A stretch of 64,000 nt of DNA from Flaccisagitta enflata (GCA_965153355.1 OZ231126.1:63550001-63614000), one strand, 5' to 3'; counted from the first letter of the stretch, positions 39,452 through 51,106 are shown. A program made the numbers and translations. The notes: generated from the letters alone by a model not told the origin.

Positions 39452-40087
39452 TCATTCTCTTTCTACGAAAACAAAGGGCGAACAAAAAATGAATAAGACA
39501 GCAAGCAAGCTTGTGAAACGCTTGCCATTCATGGGGGGTCAAAATTCAACATCTCTTTGAATGAAATTTGGCTTTTTCTTGTTGTTGTATATGCTATTAC
39601 AAGTGATTCAACGAAAAAATTGATACAAATTTGTACCTCAAACAAAGTTAAAGATGTTTTCCTCCAAAAATGAAAAAAAAATGAAAAAAGTCCCTTTTCC
39701 TACAAATCTTTTCTGAAAGTCCACTTCAAACTTCGCAGCACATCTCATTTTAATTCACTGACATCGACTATACAAGAAAATTAGTCTGCTTGTCCTTCCA
39801 TTTTCCTATCTGTCCATGCATTTGTCCATGCGTCTGTCCAAACGTCCTTCCCTCAGTCCGTCCATCTGTTTGAATTTCCATAAATCACAAGTCTTACAAA
39901 AGTGTTAAAGACGTCCGTGCGTGCGCGTGTGTGAGTGTGTGTGTGTGCGTTTGTGTGTGTTTGTGTGAGCGAGTTTCTGTGTGTGAGTTTGTGAGTGTGT
40001 GACTGCTGTGATATTGTAACCGTGCGTGCCACGTTAGTGTTCTTTCCTCCTTTATTTCTTTCAATTCTGGAATTCACATCTCGCATG

Positions 40088-40089
<2 letters not shown>
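39449..40089. other. No gene seen
   Basis: Unique DNA, then a degenerate GTCCATGC/GTCCTTCC stretch at 39790-39870 and a GTGTGAGTGT tract at 39910-40010. Confidence 0.65.
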
Positions 40090-40138
<49 letters not shown>

Positions 40139-40200
40139 CACACACACATACACACACACACACACACACATACACACACACACCGGCGCTCACACACACC
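40090..40200. repeat. (CA)n with CACCGGCGCT interruptions
   Basis: About 95 bp of CA with two copies of CACCGGCGCTCACACA at the right end. Confidence 0.95.
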
Positions 40201-41732
40201 GGCGCTCACACGAACTGTCAAGCTTTTCACGTTTGCATCTTTTTATCTAAAAATTTAATTAGCATACCGAAAGGGTCATAATCTGATGAGAAAGATCTCA
40301 TTTTTCAACAGAGAAGTGAAATCCACCCTTTTGGGCTTTTATGTTGAGTGATTCCTGAGAATCTGAAGATTCTACAACTGTAGGTAAGAAGTATTAGCTG
40401 CGACTGATTTCATATGAAAAAAGTGGGCATGACAAGCGCTACGGTAAATTTTAAATTTGTATGAAAAATGAAAAAATGAAAAAATGAAGAACATCCGTCT
40501 CAAGCAAAATACCATATCAAAAGACGGATGTTCTTGAAAATACGAATTTCTTCTAGGTAAAGCCGTAATAAAATTTACGGCGGAAAAAGTGCCACTTTCC
40601 AAAATCATAATTTCCTCGGTTTTGGAAAAACAAATTGATGGAAACCCCACTTCCCATAGGTATATTTTGATAAAATTTGACATGCAGACAGCTGGGTACG
40701 TCCACTAACTACAGTAAAAATTTCAAGGAGCTGTGTTAATAGGAAGATACATTTTTTGTGAACACAAGTTGTAAACTGAAAATTACCAATCGATAATTAT
40801 CAACTGACAGCGGACAAGATTTTTTTTTAATAAGGGTATAAGAAATTAATATGAAGGGCCATAAAGAATGTTATTTGTTTTTCATAAGTAGATAAGTGAA
40901 TATGTTCTGTGGAATTGATGTCAAACCTAACATTATAGCGGTAACATTCAATAAAAAAAAAAGGTAAAAAAATTTTTCTCAGCTTAGTTTTGATATTTTC
41001 ATGCATTTCCTCTCTCTTTTTGCCGTTCATCCGTGATCAAACCCTCACTAAGTGGCTGTTTTTCTGGATAGGGCCTATGTGGGGATAGTGTGGGAGGCAA
41101 TGGATTTCTCACTTGGTCAAAAATGGTCATTTTCAAAATCCATAAGGGAGTCACAGAGCCTGAATAAAATGAGATATTTTTCGGTTCTCCAGGTCATAAC
41201 TTGAATTAATTGTCAAATCTTTCCCTGTATTCCTGAAAAGAAGCGACAGGTCTTACGAAAAAAGTCGACATAAGGAATGTAGAAAGTCCTAAACCTTAAG
41301 GCAAAGACAGGAAAAAAAATGAAAATCATTTCGAAAACACTCCTCAACAGAAAGAAGAAGAAGAATCCGGGAAGAAAACAGATGTACTTGTTTTGACAAA
41401 CAAACGTTTTCATTCACTCCAAACTTTGATTATTCGGTAAGCAGATTATTTGTTTGGGTAAAAATAAGTTCATTAGAACAACGCCGCGTGCGTCGGACCT
41501 TTCAAAAGAAAATTTCTGATAAAAACAAAAGATGAACAAAAGGCGCTTGGCCCTTGGTTACTGGTTAGAAGTATCATCATTAAATCATGTCTGATCACAT
41601 TGAATGTTTTTATAAAAGTAACAAATGAAAAAATCGCAATCAATAAACAGAAAAGACCAAGAAAAGTAAGTGAAACAAAAAGGGGGGGGGAAAGAAAAGG
41701 AAAAGTGAAAAAAAAATAGACAGCACAAAAGA
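40201..41732. other. No gene seen; AT-rich unique DNA
   Basis: About 1.5 kb without microsatellites, unusual for this window. It contains two small inverted repeats, AGAACATCCGTCT/AGACGGATGTTCT at about 40488-40535, and a CCGTAA/TTACGG pair near 40563. ORFs up to 103 aa show no recognisable domain. It may hold an old non-autonomous transposon. Confidence 0.5.
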
Positions 41733-41982
41733 AAACAAGGACAACCCTTTACAGTCGCGTGCGGTTGTTAAGACCATTAGACCAAAAGACTAAAAGACCA
41801 AAAGACTAAGAGACTAAATGTAAATTGACTTAAATTGACTTTGAATAACTTAAAATGACTTAAAATGACTTATAATGGCTTAAAACGTCGGAAAAAAGCT
41901 AAGCGTGACGGACAGACAGACGGACCGACAGACGGACAGACGGACAGAGTGGGTTGTAGAGTCGCGTGCACGCGACTAAAAA
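41733..41982 (-). mobile_element. Hairpin element with a young internal decamer array
   Basis: Left end ACAAGGACAACCCTTTACAG (stem AAGG/CCTT), GTCGCGTGCGGTTG, then AAGACCATTAGACCAAAAGA and ACTAAAAGACC words. Then a short array of GACTTAAAAT decamers (about 41828-41885), CGGACAGACGGACCGACAGA, GGGTTGTAGAG and hairpin AGTCGCGTGCACGCGACT with AAAAA. Left and right 10-mers are perfect inverses. Confidence 0.87.
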
Positions 41983-42360
41983 TATCCAGTGGAGCTACGA
42001 TTGAGATACAAAGTTACGTATACAAGACAGAATTGCTCGCAAGCAAGAATATATGAAGACGTCTACATTTGTTGGCATTTGTTGGGTGTTGATGGAACCG
42101 AGGCAGCAATTTATTCGCATGGAAAAAGGGAACAAAAGAAGAAGACTGGGACAACAAGTAGAAGATGGAAGAAGTAAGACGAAAGCGAAGACACTACGAC
42201 AAAAAGAAGAAAGAGGAAAAGAAAAAGAAAAGAAAAAAAGAAAAGAAAAAAAAAAAGAAAGGAAGGAGGAAAGAGAAAAAGGAGGATGAACATGAAGATG
42301 AACTGATGAACTGATGAAGAGAAAAGAAGAAGATGAAGAAGGAGAAAAGGAGGAAGAACA
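41983..42360. other. No gene seen; purine-rich
   Basis: Unique to about 42150, then AAAAGAAGAAAG-type sequence. Confidence 0.7.
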
Positions 42361-42362
42361 AT

Positions 42363-42514
42363 AAAAAAAAAGAAAAAGAAAAAGAAAAAGAAAAAGAAAA
42401 AGAAAAAGAAAAAGAAAAAGAAAAAGAAGAAGAAGAAGAAGAAGAAGAAGAAGAAGAAGAAGAAGAAGAAGAAGAAGAAGAAGAAGAAGAAGAAGAAGAA
42501 GAAGAAGAAGAAGA
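42363..42514. repeat. (AAAAAG)n then (AAG)n
   Basis: About ten hexamers followed by about 88 bp of pure AAG. Poly-Glu and poly-Ser ORFs are artefacts. Confidence 0.97.
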
Positions 42515-42821
42515 TGAGGAAGCCAAAATATCGAGAATTTGACAGCTACGAGGAGAGGTAAAGATTAAAGTAGAAATTCAGTGTAACAAGAATATGAAAC
42601 AGGAGAAGAGAAATAAGAAGAATTTCGCGAATGAAGAAAACAGAATGACAATAACGACTCTGGTTCGATGGAAAGGAAAGAGATAAAAAGGGCCATAAGA
42701 AAACAAAAAGTAGGACGATAAAAAAAGGAAAAAAAAAGACAGACCGACCGACAGACACAGACAAACAGTCAGACAGACAGGCAGACAAAAAAGAGGAATG
42801 AATGTTTTTGTAAGTATAGAA

Positions 42822-42844
42822 AGAAATAAAGAAAGAAAGAAAAA

Positions 42845-42916
<72 letters not shown>

Positions 42917-42934
42917 GAAAGAAAGAAAGAATGA

Positions 42935-42998
<64 letters not shown>

Positions 42999-43000
42999 AA
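42822..43000. repeat. (AAAG)n array
   Basis: About 180 bp with rare interruptions. Confidence 0.98.
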
Positions 43001-43261
43001 TGGATAGAGCAAAATAGCAATTTGGGCTTCAACTGGTGGAATGAAGGAAGCGACTGAGGAAGAAATCAGGTGTGACCGAGACTTTGCTACCAAAACGGGG
43101 AAAAGGGGCTCGAAGCTCCGTCCAAGATGGAATGTACAGGAAAGGAAAAAGAAAGGATAAAAAAAAAAGAATAAATAAAAGGAATGAAAATGGTTGAAGA
43201 AAGCTGGAACTTGCCGGAAAGCTGGAAATAAGGAAATTGAGAGGCGGGCAATTGGTCCAGA

Positions 43262-44512
43262 AAAGCCAAAAACGAAGCCGATGGTGCCACTGAGGCCACC
43301 TGCCATATCGTAGTGGTAAGGTAGAAATAAAAGGGCAATAGGTACTGATTAGCCAAAAATGGAAACAATGGTGCTACTGAGGCCACCTGCCATATTGTAG
43401 TGGTAAGGTAGAAATAAAACGGCAATAGGTACTGATTAGCCAAAAATGGAAACAATGGTGCTACTGAGGCCACCTGCCATATCGTAGTGGTAAGGTAGAA
43501 ATAAAAGGGCAATAGGTACTGATTAGCCAAAAATGGAAACAATGGTGCTACTGAGGCCACCTGCCATATCGTAGTGGTATGGTAGAAACAACAGGGAAAT
43601 AGGTACTGATTAGCCAAAGATGGAAACAATGGTGCCACTGAGGCCACCTGCCATATCGTAGTGGTAAGGTAGAAATAAAAGGGCAATAGGTACTGATTAG
43701 CCAAAAATGGAAACAATGGTGCTACTGAGGCCACCTGCCATATCGTAGTGGTATGGTAGAAACAACAGGGAAATAGGTACTGATTAGCCAAAGATGGAAA
43801 CAATGGTGCCACTGAGGCCACCTGCCATATCGTAGTGGTAAGGTAGAAATAAAAGGGCAATAGGTACTGATTAGCCAAAAATGGAAACAATGGTGCTACT
43901 GAGGCCACCTGCCATATCGTAGTGGTAAGGTAGAAATAAAAGGGCAATAGGTACTGACTAGCCAACAATGGAAACAATGGTGCTACTGAGGCCACCTGCC
44001 ATATCATAGTGGTATGGTAGAAACAACAGGGAAATAGGTACTGATTAGCCAAAGATGGAAACAATGGTGCCACTGAGGCCACCTGCCATATCGTAGTGGT
44101 AAGGTAGAAATAAAAGGGCAATAGGTACTGATTAGCCAAAAATGGAAACAATAGTGCTACTGAGGCCACCTGCCATATCGTAGTGGTAAGGTAGAAATAA
44201 AAGGGCAATAGGTACTGATTAGCCAACAATGGAAACAATGGTGCTACTGAGGCCACCTGCCATATCGTAGTGGTATGGTAGAAACAACAGGGAAATAGGT
44301 ACTGATTAGCCAAAGATGGAAACAATGGTGCCACTGAGGCCACCTGCCATATCGTAGTGGTAAGGTAGAAATAAAAGGGCAATAGGTACTGATTAGCCAA
44401 AAATGGAAACAATGGTGCTACTGAGGCCACCTGCCATATTGTAGTGGTAAGGTAGAAACAACAGGGCAATAGGTGCTGATTAGCCAAAGTGGAGCCAATG
44501 GTGCCACTGAGG
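43262..44512. repeat. 87-bp satellite, about 14 units, with higher-order structure
   Basis: Each 87-bp unit contains TACTGATTAGCCAAA, ATGGAAACAATGG and GGCCACCTGCCATATCGTAG. Two unit types alternate: type A (GGTAGAAATAAAAGGGCAAT) and type B (GGTAGAAACAACAGGGAAAT). Reading on the minus strand the order is A, A, B, A, A, B, A, A, B, A, B, A, A, A. Because 87 is divisible by three, the minus strand stays open for 466 codons, repeating TTTIWQVASVAPLFP. No signal peptide, start context or flanking exon supports translation. Confidence 0.95.
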
Positions 44513-44644
44513 CACTAGGCTAACGACAGTGACAAAACTCAAGCAGATATTTCAACATCTTGATTCCGGGTGAAATAGGGTTACAAGGATTTAATGAAGG
44601 GATGACTAGAACCATTTTTGGGATTTTAAAGGCTTAGCCGCGGA

Positions 44645-45185
44645 CTTATACAGTCAGCGGACAAAACACAATAGGTATATATATCACTCCGTTGGTTTTG
44701 ATCCAACCTACTGATGTTGAACAGAATGCTGTAAACAACAACTGGTTGTTAAAATTACAACCGGCTGTTCAGTTACAAAGTTGGCAAAAATCCAACTTTC
44801 ACCAAATAAAATGAGACCTGCAGATTTATAATCCTGATGAAATTCTGAGAAGTTTGATATGTCACACTTAACACTTTTTGTAAGAAATATTTTTTTTAAC
44901 ATTGCATTATAATTGAATTAAACATTGATAAAAAATTTTTAATTCTATATAAAAATATGCGTTGTGACATATCAAACTTCTCAGAATTTCATCAGGATTA
45001 TGAATCTGCAGGTCTTATTCTATTTGGTGAATGTTGGATTTTTGCCAACTTTGTAACTTAACAGCCGGCTGTAATTTCAACAACCAGTTATTGTTTACAG
45101 CATTCTGTTTAACATCAGTGGGTTGGATCAAAACCAACGGAGTGATATATATACATATTGTGTCTTGTCCGCTGACTGTATAAGC
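44645..45185. mobile_element. Foldback element with about 220-bp inverted arms
   Basis: The left end CTTATACAGTCAGCGGAC is the exact inverse of the right end GTCCGCTGACTGTATAAG. The similarity continues over about 220 bp each side to GTGACATATC around a short AT-rich centre (about 44870-44960). The TA-CAGT start suggests a Tc1/mariner-like target choice. No transposase, so it is non-autonomous. Arms differ by point changes and small indels. Confidence 0.9.
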
Positions 45186-45215
45186 GTGTGGCCTCAGAAG
45201 ACAGCGGAAAAGATA

Positions 45216-45216
45216 G

Positions 45217-45291
<75 letters not shown>
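45216..45291. repeat. (AAAG)n array
   Basis: About 75 bp, lying between the foldback element and a hairpin element. Confidence 0.98.
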
Positions 45292-45300
45292 AGGGAAGAA

Positions 45301-45495
45301 ACAAGGCCGGATACACGGCTACCCCAGTCGCGTGCGGGTGGGCAGGGGCTGTTTTTGAGGTCACTTCATCATTTGGGCAGGAGCAGTGAGGCCAAAGACC
45401 GCAAAAAAAGCAAAAAAGTGTGACGGACGGACCGACGGATGGACCGACAGACCGACAAAGCAGAGTGCCTAGTTGCGTTGCACGTGACTAAAAAG
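45301..45495 (-). mobile_element. Hairpin-capped short element, TGC subfamily
   Basis: ACAAGGCCGGATACACGGCT, CAGTCGCGTGCGGGTGGGCA, TCATTTGGGCAGGAGCAGTG, GGCCAAAGACCGCAAAAAA, GACGGACCGACGGATGGACC, then CTAGTTGCGTTGCACGTGAC with TAAAAAG. Good consensus copy, with decay in the hairpin arms. Confidence 0.9.
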
Positions 45496-45531
45496 ACAGA
45501 GGAGAGAAAGAATAAAATGAATAGAGAAAGG

Positions 45532-45627
45532 AACAAGACCAAATATGCCAAGTAGGTGCGCCATGTGGATCGTCAAAAAAATACATTACCCGACCAACCA
45601 ACCAAGGGACACAGCCAGTTATCTAAA
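45532..45627 (-). mobile_element. Truncated hairpin element, AGGTGCG subfamily
   Basis: ACAAGACCAAATATGCC, GTAGGTGCGCCATGTGGATC, CCGACCAACCAACCAAGGGA, CACAGCCAGTTATCTAAAAA. The middle matches 11550-11673. The right hairpin has been deleted. Confidence 0.7.
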
Positions 45628-45858
45628 AAGTGAAAAATAGAGAAGTAAAAAAATAAAGAAGAGACAAGAAGAAGAACAAGGAGAAAAAATGTTATAAAAG
45701 ACGAAAAAAAAAAGTAGGAAAAAGAATTAAGAGCCTGGTTGCGATAGCGAGGCAATGGGAGCAATGGAAAAGCATTGGAAAGCCTGGCGGAAAGTGAGAA
45801 ATATCACCAAAGTCAAGTTTGCTTCCTGTGAATGAAAATAAACAGACGGATAAAAAAC

Positions 45859-47600
45859 AGGTCGCCCAAGGGCAATACGTGGTCAGCGATACCCGTTGCC
45901 CTGCTTTGCATGATTGTAAATCGGAATGAGAGGCAGGGCAGCGGCCCCGAAGGGGACAAAGTCCTGTAGAACACAGGAGACTTTCTTTCGTTCATTTGTC
46001 CATCCGTTTGTCCATTCGTCCATTCGTCCATTCGTCTGCCCCCAGACCCTCTCAGGCCTGAAAATTGGCCTGCCAGGCCTAAAATCTGCCCTCTTAAGCC
46101 TGAAATCTGCCTTCTCAGGCCCTCAGTTTGAGAGAGCAGATTTCAGGCCTGAGAGGGCAGATTCAAGCCTGAGAGGACAGATTTTAGACCTGAGAGGGCA
46201 GATTCAAGGCCTGATAGGGCAGATTTCAGGCCTGAGAAAGAAGATTTTAGGCCTGAGAGGGCAGATTTCAGGCCTGAGAGGGCCTAGGGGGGGGACGAAC
46301 GAACGGACAAAGGAACGGACAAACGAACGAATGAAAGTCCCCTGTGTTCTACAGGACTTCGTCCCCTTGGGGGCCGCTGCCCAAAAGGCTAATTTGAGGT
46401 CTGAAAAGGCTAATTTGAGGTCTGAGAGGTCTGATATGAGGTCTGAGAGGTCTGATTTTAGGTCTGAGAGGCCTGATTTGAGGTCTTATGGGCCTTATTT
46501 GAGGCGGAACAAGCCAATTATAGGCAAGGGTCTGAATTAGGGCCTGAAAGGCTGTTGATGACTGATTCGATGTGTGAACAGGTTGCCCAAGGGCAATATG
46601 TGGTCAGCGAGACCCGTTGCCTGGATTTGCATGATTGTGAATTGAAGTGAGAGGAAGCAGGGCAGCGGCCCCGAAGGGGAAGAAGTCTTGTAGAACACAG
46701 GGGGACTTTTGTTCGTCTGTCTGTTCGTCTGACCGTCAATCCCCCCCAGGCCCTCTCAGGCCTGAAATCTGTCCTCTCAGGCCTTGAATTTGCAAGGACA
46801 GATTGAGGACTGAGAGGACAGGTTTCAGGCCTGAGAAGGCAGATTTCAGGCCTAAGAGGGCAGATTCAAGGCCTGAGAGGGCAGATTTCAAGCCCTTCAG
46901 AGCTGCTGTCCAAAAAACTAATTTGAGGCTTAGATGGCTGATTTGAGACCTGAAAGGGCTGAATGAAGGCCTGCAGTAGCTGATTATAGGCCTGAACAGG
47001 TCGCCCAAGGGCAATACATGGTCAGCGATACCCTTTGCCCTGCTTTGAGTGATTGTGAGTTGAAGTGAGGGGAAGCAGGGCAGCGGCCCCGAAGGGGACA
47101 AAGTCCTGTAGAACACAGGGGGACTTTCGTTCCTGCCTTACGTGGATGATATGCTACATAGAGGGTTGACTGAAGGCCTTCAAGAGCTTAAATTGAGGTC
47201 TAAGAAAACTGATCTAAGGCCTGAGAATGCCAATTGGAAGCTTGAGACGACTAACTTAAGGCCAAATTTGAGGCATGAGAGGACAGGTTTGAGGCATGGG
47301 AATTTCAATTTGAGGCTTGCGAGGCCTAATTTCAGGTCTGAAAGGCCAGGTTTGAGGCCAGAGAGGCTGGATTTGAGGCCTGAGAGGCTGGATTTGAGGC
47401 CTGAGAGGATGGATTAGAGGCCTGAGAGGCTGGATTTGTGGCCTGAGAGGCTGGATTTTAGGCCTGAGAGGCCAGATTTTAGGCCTGAGGGGCCTGATAA
47501 GAGGGACCAACAGACAACACTAACAAGCGAGCGAGCAGAGCGAAGTCCCTGTGTTCTGACAGGACTTCGTCCCCTTCGGGGCCGCTGCCCAAAAAGCCGA
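45859..47600. mobile_element. Cluster of a second hairpin-rich family
   Basis: Three direct copies of a 120-130 bp module (45859-45978, 46574-46703, 46995-47120). The module runs from TCGCCCAAGGGCAATACGTG through GGCAGCGGCCCCGAAGGGGA to AAGTCCTGTAGAACACAGG. Inverted half-copies lie at 46329-46383 and 47541-47597. Between them are degenerate GGCCTGAGAGGGCAGATTT tandem repeats. Each module contains its own palindromes (GCCCAAGGGC; GGCCCCGAAGGGG). ORFs here are repeat translations. Confidence 0.8.
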
Positions 47601-48984
47601 TGGGGAACGAAAAATACAAGAGGGGAGGGATAGAAAGGGAGGAGGGGGATACATCTAAAAGGCTTAAAAAGTGTAAGGGGGTAAGAAGGGGTAAAAAGAG
47701 GAAAACACATTATGACGCACTGAAATTAGGTAAGAAAAAATTTACCCGGAGGCCAAAGGTATGAATTGCTTAACCATTTTCATTGTGGTCAATGACTGTG
47801 TTAATTTTTCAAAAATAAAAAGTATATTTCTATTTGAAAGAAACAATCTGTTACTATCGAATGAAGTAAAAGAAAGGAAATTGAAGGAAACTAGCTTTTT
47901 AAGTGACAACAAAGTGAAAAAAATGGTTAACAATTTTTTCAGTAATTGCTCATTAGAAATTTTGAATTTGCATAGAAAATCATCATATCAACAAAAGAAA
48001 AACATAGTGCCCTCAGTTACTGATTTGGGAATCGCGCTATGTTCTTCTTTTGTTGATATTTTGATTTTCTATGCAAATCAAAGATTTCCAATATGTCATG
48101 GTGCATTGACAAAACAAGTTTTTATTGCATTTTGCCTGTATTTTCAGCTGTAAAATGAAGGATTTGAGATAAAAACAGGCATATGCAAGTTAAATATATG
48201 CAAAATATGTCTGTTAGTAGTTAAATAGAAAACATTGAAGCAAAAACTTCATTAGATTTCAATAATTAAACCTCATGATTCATCTAGCTTGGGTCGCAAA
48301 TTTTATGGTATTTTTCAGTGAGTCATATAGTCGGAAACTGGGTAATCAATGAAGTAACAGAACACGAATTGATTTGTCAAAAAGTTGGTCTAGTGCTACT
48401 TCTCAAAAGTATCATTTCATTTTTGCATCATATAATTTCGCCCCCCAGCGCTTTTCTCCATATATATAGACGTTCTAGTCCAATAGAAAATTGGTAAGAA
48501 AGGCCAAATACAAAGTATCATTGTAGTAGACAGTATAGATAAGTCGATGGAAGCGAAAAAATTTACGAAAGTAGTTCCGTGACGGTAATGGCCATGGGAG
48601 GAATTTACCAATGAAACGGCCGCGTAAAGACTACATATGACGTTAAGAGAGAGAGAGAGAGAGAGAGAGAGATTCTAAAGGTCTTGTCTCGTCTCTCCTT
48701 ACTCATCTGTTGTATCTGTAAACTTATGGCACAGTTAAACGATGCGGCGGCCATTTAAATCGCATTTGTCCTTTTTTTAAAGACGGTTTTGTACATTTTG
48801 AGTGTCATAAAAGCAATGTTTCAAGTAAAAGAAAAGAAAACTAGGAAAAAAAAACCGGCATAAACCTTGAGCATCTTCTTGTCAGTGTTTTTATTGTTTA
48901 TTTTTCCCTCGTTTTCATGTCTTTTTTTCTTTGTTCTTACATTCAGACTTTTTTCCCTCTGGCACTAAACCATTAAATCGATTC
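47601..48984. other. No gene seen; contains a long hairpin
   Basis: AT-rich DNA. A hairpin lies at 47966-48078 (see next entry), (AG)n at 48647-48672. A 130-aa ORF (47761, plus) spans the hairpin and has no recognisable domain. Confidence 0.6.
47966..48078. repeat. 45-bp inverted repeat (hairpin) with short loop
   Basis: Left arm ATTTGCATAGAAAATCATCA and on; right arm ending TTGATTTTCTATGCAAAT. About 45 bp per arm with four or five mismatches and a loop of about 22 bp. Could be a small foldback element or a fold-back transcript. Confidence 0.85.
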
Positions 48985-49030
48985 AGGACGAAATCCGATT
49001 TTCGTCGTCGCTCATCTTTTTCTTTCTTTT

Positions 49031-49094
<64 letters not shown>

Positions 49095-49095
49095 G

Positions 49096-49150
<55 letters not shown>

Positions 49151-49243
49151 TTTTCTTTTTTTTTTCTTTATTTCTTGCAACCTTTCTTCATTCGCACTAT
49201 CTGGTTTCCCTCTTTCTCTTTTTGTCTCTTTCATCCTTCTTTC

Positions 49244-49318
<75 letters not shown>

Positions 49319-49380
49319 ATCTTTCTCTCTTCGTTTCTCTCTTTCTATCTTTCTCTCTTCGTTTCTCTCTTTCTTCCACT
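48985..49380. repeat. (CTTT)n arrays
   Basis: Two blocks, 49017-49150 and 49230-49320, followed by CTTTCTCTCTTCGTTT repeats to 49375. Confidence 0.97.
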
Positions 49381-49411
49381 CGGGAAAATCTCTTTATTCA
49401 GATTTTTCTAA

Positions 49412-49548
49412 GTCGCGTTACTTAGAATTTAGCACTATTCTCATAACTCAGATTCTATGTTATGAGAATTTGACAATTTTGTTATTTCTCATAACTCAGA
49501 TTGTCTGTCTTTCTATCTTTTTCTCATAACTTAGATTTTTCTCTAAAT
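49412..49548 (+). repeat. Left arm of a 2.6-kb inverted repeat
   Basis: Contains GTCGCGTTACTTAGAAT, several TTCTCATAACTCAGATT words and TGTCTGTCTTTCTATCTTTT. Inverse counterpart at 51886-52030 (GTCGTGTTACTTAGAAT in reverse sense). Words ATTCTCATAACTCAGA repeat about four times in each arm. Confidence 0.85.
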
Positions 49549-49576
49549 TCAGTGTTTTTGTAGCTCTTTGTCTCTC

Positions 49577-49580
<4 letters not shown>

Positions 49581-49669
<89 letters not shown>

Positions 49670-49716
49670 TTCTCTTTCTCTTTCTCTCTCTCTTTCTCCC
49701 TTTCTCTCTTTCTCTC

Positions 49717-49810
<94 letters not shown>

Positions 49811-49815
49811 TTCTC
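49581..49815. repeat. (CT)n with CTTT interruptions
   Basis: About 235 bp inside the large inverted repeat. Confidence 0.97.
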
Positions 49816-49844
49816 TTACTCTTTTTTTCTTCCCCCGTGTTTGT

Positions 49845-49848
<4 letters not shown>

Positions 49849-49932
<84 letters not shown>
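49849..49932. repeat. (GT)n microsatellite
   Basis: About 84 bp, immediately left of the foldback element. A further GT tract lies at 50823-50855 on its right side. Confidence 0.97.
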
Positions 49933-49936
<4 letters not shown>

Positions 49937-49940
49937 CAGG

Positions 49941-50818
49941 TAGTCCGCCAGCGAATTTGGGTGCGTTCAGCAACGGGGAATGAACGCCTGTTCAGCAACA
50001 ATGCCATACAGGTGTTGATGAACACCATGAAAGAGACCTTTGCCCAACGATTTTGTTCAGAGAGGGCCATAAAAAGCGCGTTCATGAACGGCTAAAAAAT
50101 CCACTCCACCAATAATTTTGTCTTCATACCCAATGTGTATTATCTTCAGTCTTCACTGTAACATTTATCTACTCTATGATCAAAACTGTTCATCAAAAGG
50201 TAAAATTTGGTACTTCATGAACAGCCAAATAAGATTCATTTATGGTTTAATAATTATGAAGCTGGTGTCAAGTCTAATCCATTTATGGCAAAAAAATCTC
50301 TTTCATATGTGCCCATAGAAGGTTCACTCAATCACTGGATTTTTTATCCACTCAATGAAATTTTGCTATTCATGAACAGCCAAAAAGCAGTATTGATGAA
50401 CATAGCCCTAAGATCTCTTTATCTCTAAGAAAATATCTTTTAACCCAGCCATTCATGAAGAGTCAAAAAAGTTTCCTTAATGAACTCTTTGTCAGATTAA
50501 ACTAGATGCTCAAAACTGTTATCAAAAAACTTTTTTTTGCTATTCTTTAACAGCCAGATAAGAATGTGTCATGAACAGGTACAAAACCCACTCCACCAAC
50601 AAAACCATTGGTGGAGTGTTTTTTTTTACCTGTTCAGCAACGGCTTTTTTTACCCCTCAATGAATGGTCGTTCATGAATAGGTCTTTTTGGGCCCTCCAT
50701 GAACGAAATCGTTTGCCAAGAGCCTCTTTTTAGTCGTTCATGAATAGCTCTATAGCATTGTTCAGCAACATGCGTTCATTCCCCGTTGATGAACACCCCC
50801 AAATTCGCTGGCGGACTA
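49941..50818. mobile_element. Foldback element inserted in a GT microsatellite
   Basis: Left end TAGTCCGCCAGCGAATTTGG and right end CCAAATTCGCTGGCGGACTA are exact inverses over 20 bp. Looser similarity runs further (GGGGAATGAACGC against GCGTTCATTCCCC). Internal words GTTCATGAACAGC and CCACTCCACCAA recur in both orientations. No transposase. GT repeats flank both ends. Confidence 0.9.
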
Positions 50819-51106
50819 TCTCGTGTGCGCGTGTGTGTGTGTGTGTGTGTGTGTAAATTTGTGTCTATTATTTTTTTCGCTCCATTGATTGACAGTCTTA
50901 CGATACGCTGGCAAGTTATCCAAGCAGGCCCATCCAAAATGCTGGCTCCCTTTGTTGAGCTGCCCTCCCCTTTCAGCCCCTCCTTTACTCTTAATATTTC
51001 AACTTTTGCAATATTTTTTTACTGCCTTAAAGTTTGCTCCAGTGCTGAAACTTCAGCCTCCAGAACTTGTAACTTGGATAGAACCTTTTTTTTCACTTTC
51101 TTATCT

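Noticed and set aside
40261-41480. A further long TIR element
   Set aside because: Small inverted repeats exist inside, but no convincing pair of matching outer ends was found by eye.
43087-44487. A 466-aa repeat protein on the minus strand
   Set aside because: The open frame is forced by an 87-bp period without a stop. The start is arbitrary, units vary without coding constraint, and no flanking exon or promoter is visible.
43262-44512. A CRISPR-like repeat-spacer array
   Set aside because: The whole 87-bp unit is conserved, with no unique spacer part.
47761-48153. A 130-aa plus-strand ORF
   Set aside because: It spans both arms of a hairpin in AT-rich DNA and has no recognisable domain.
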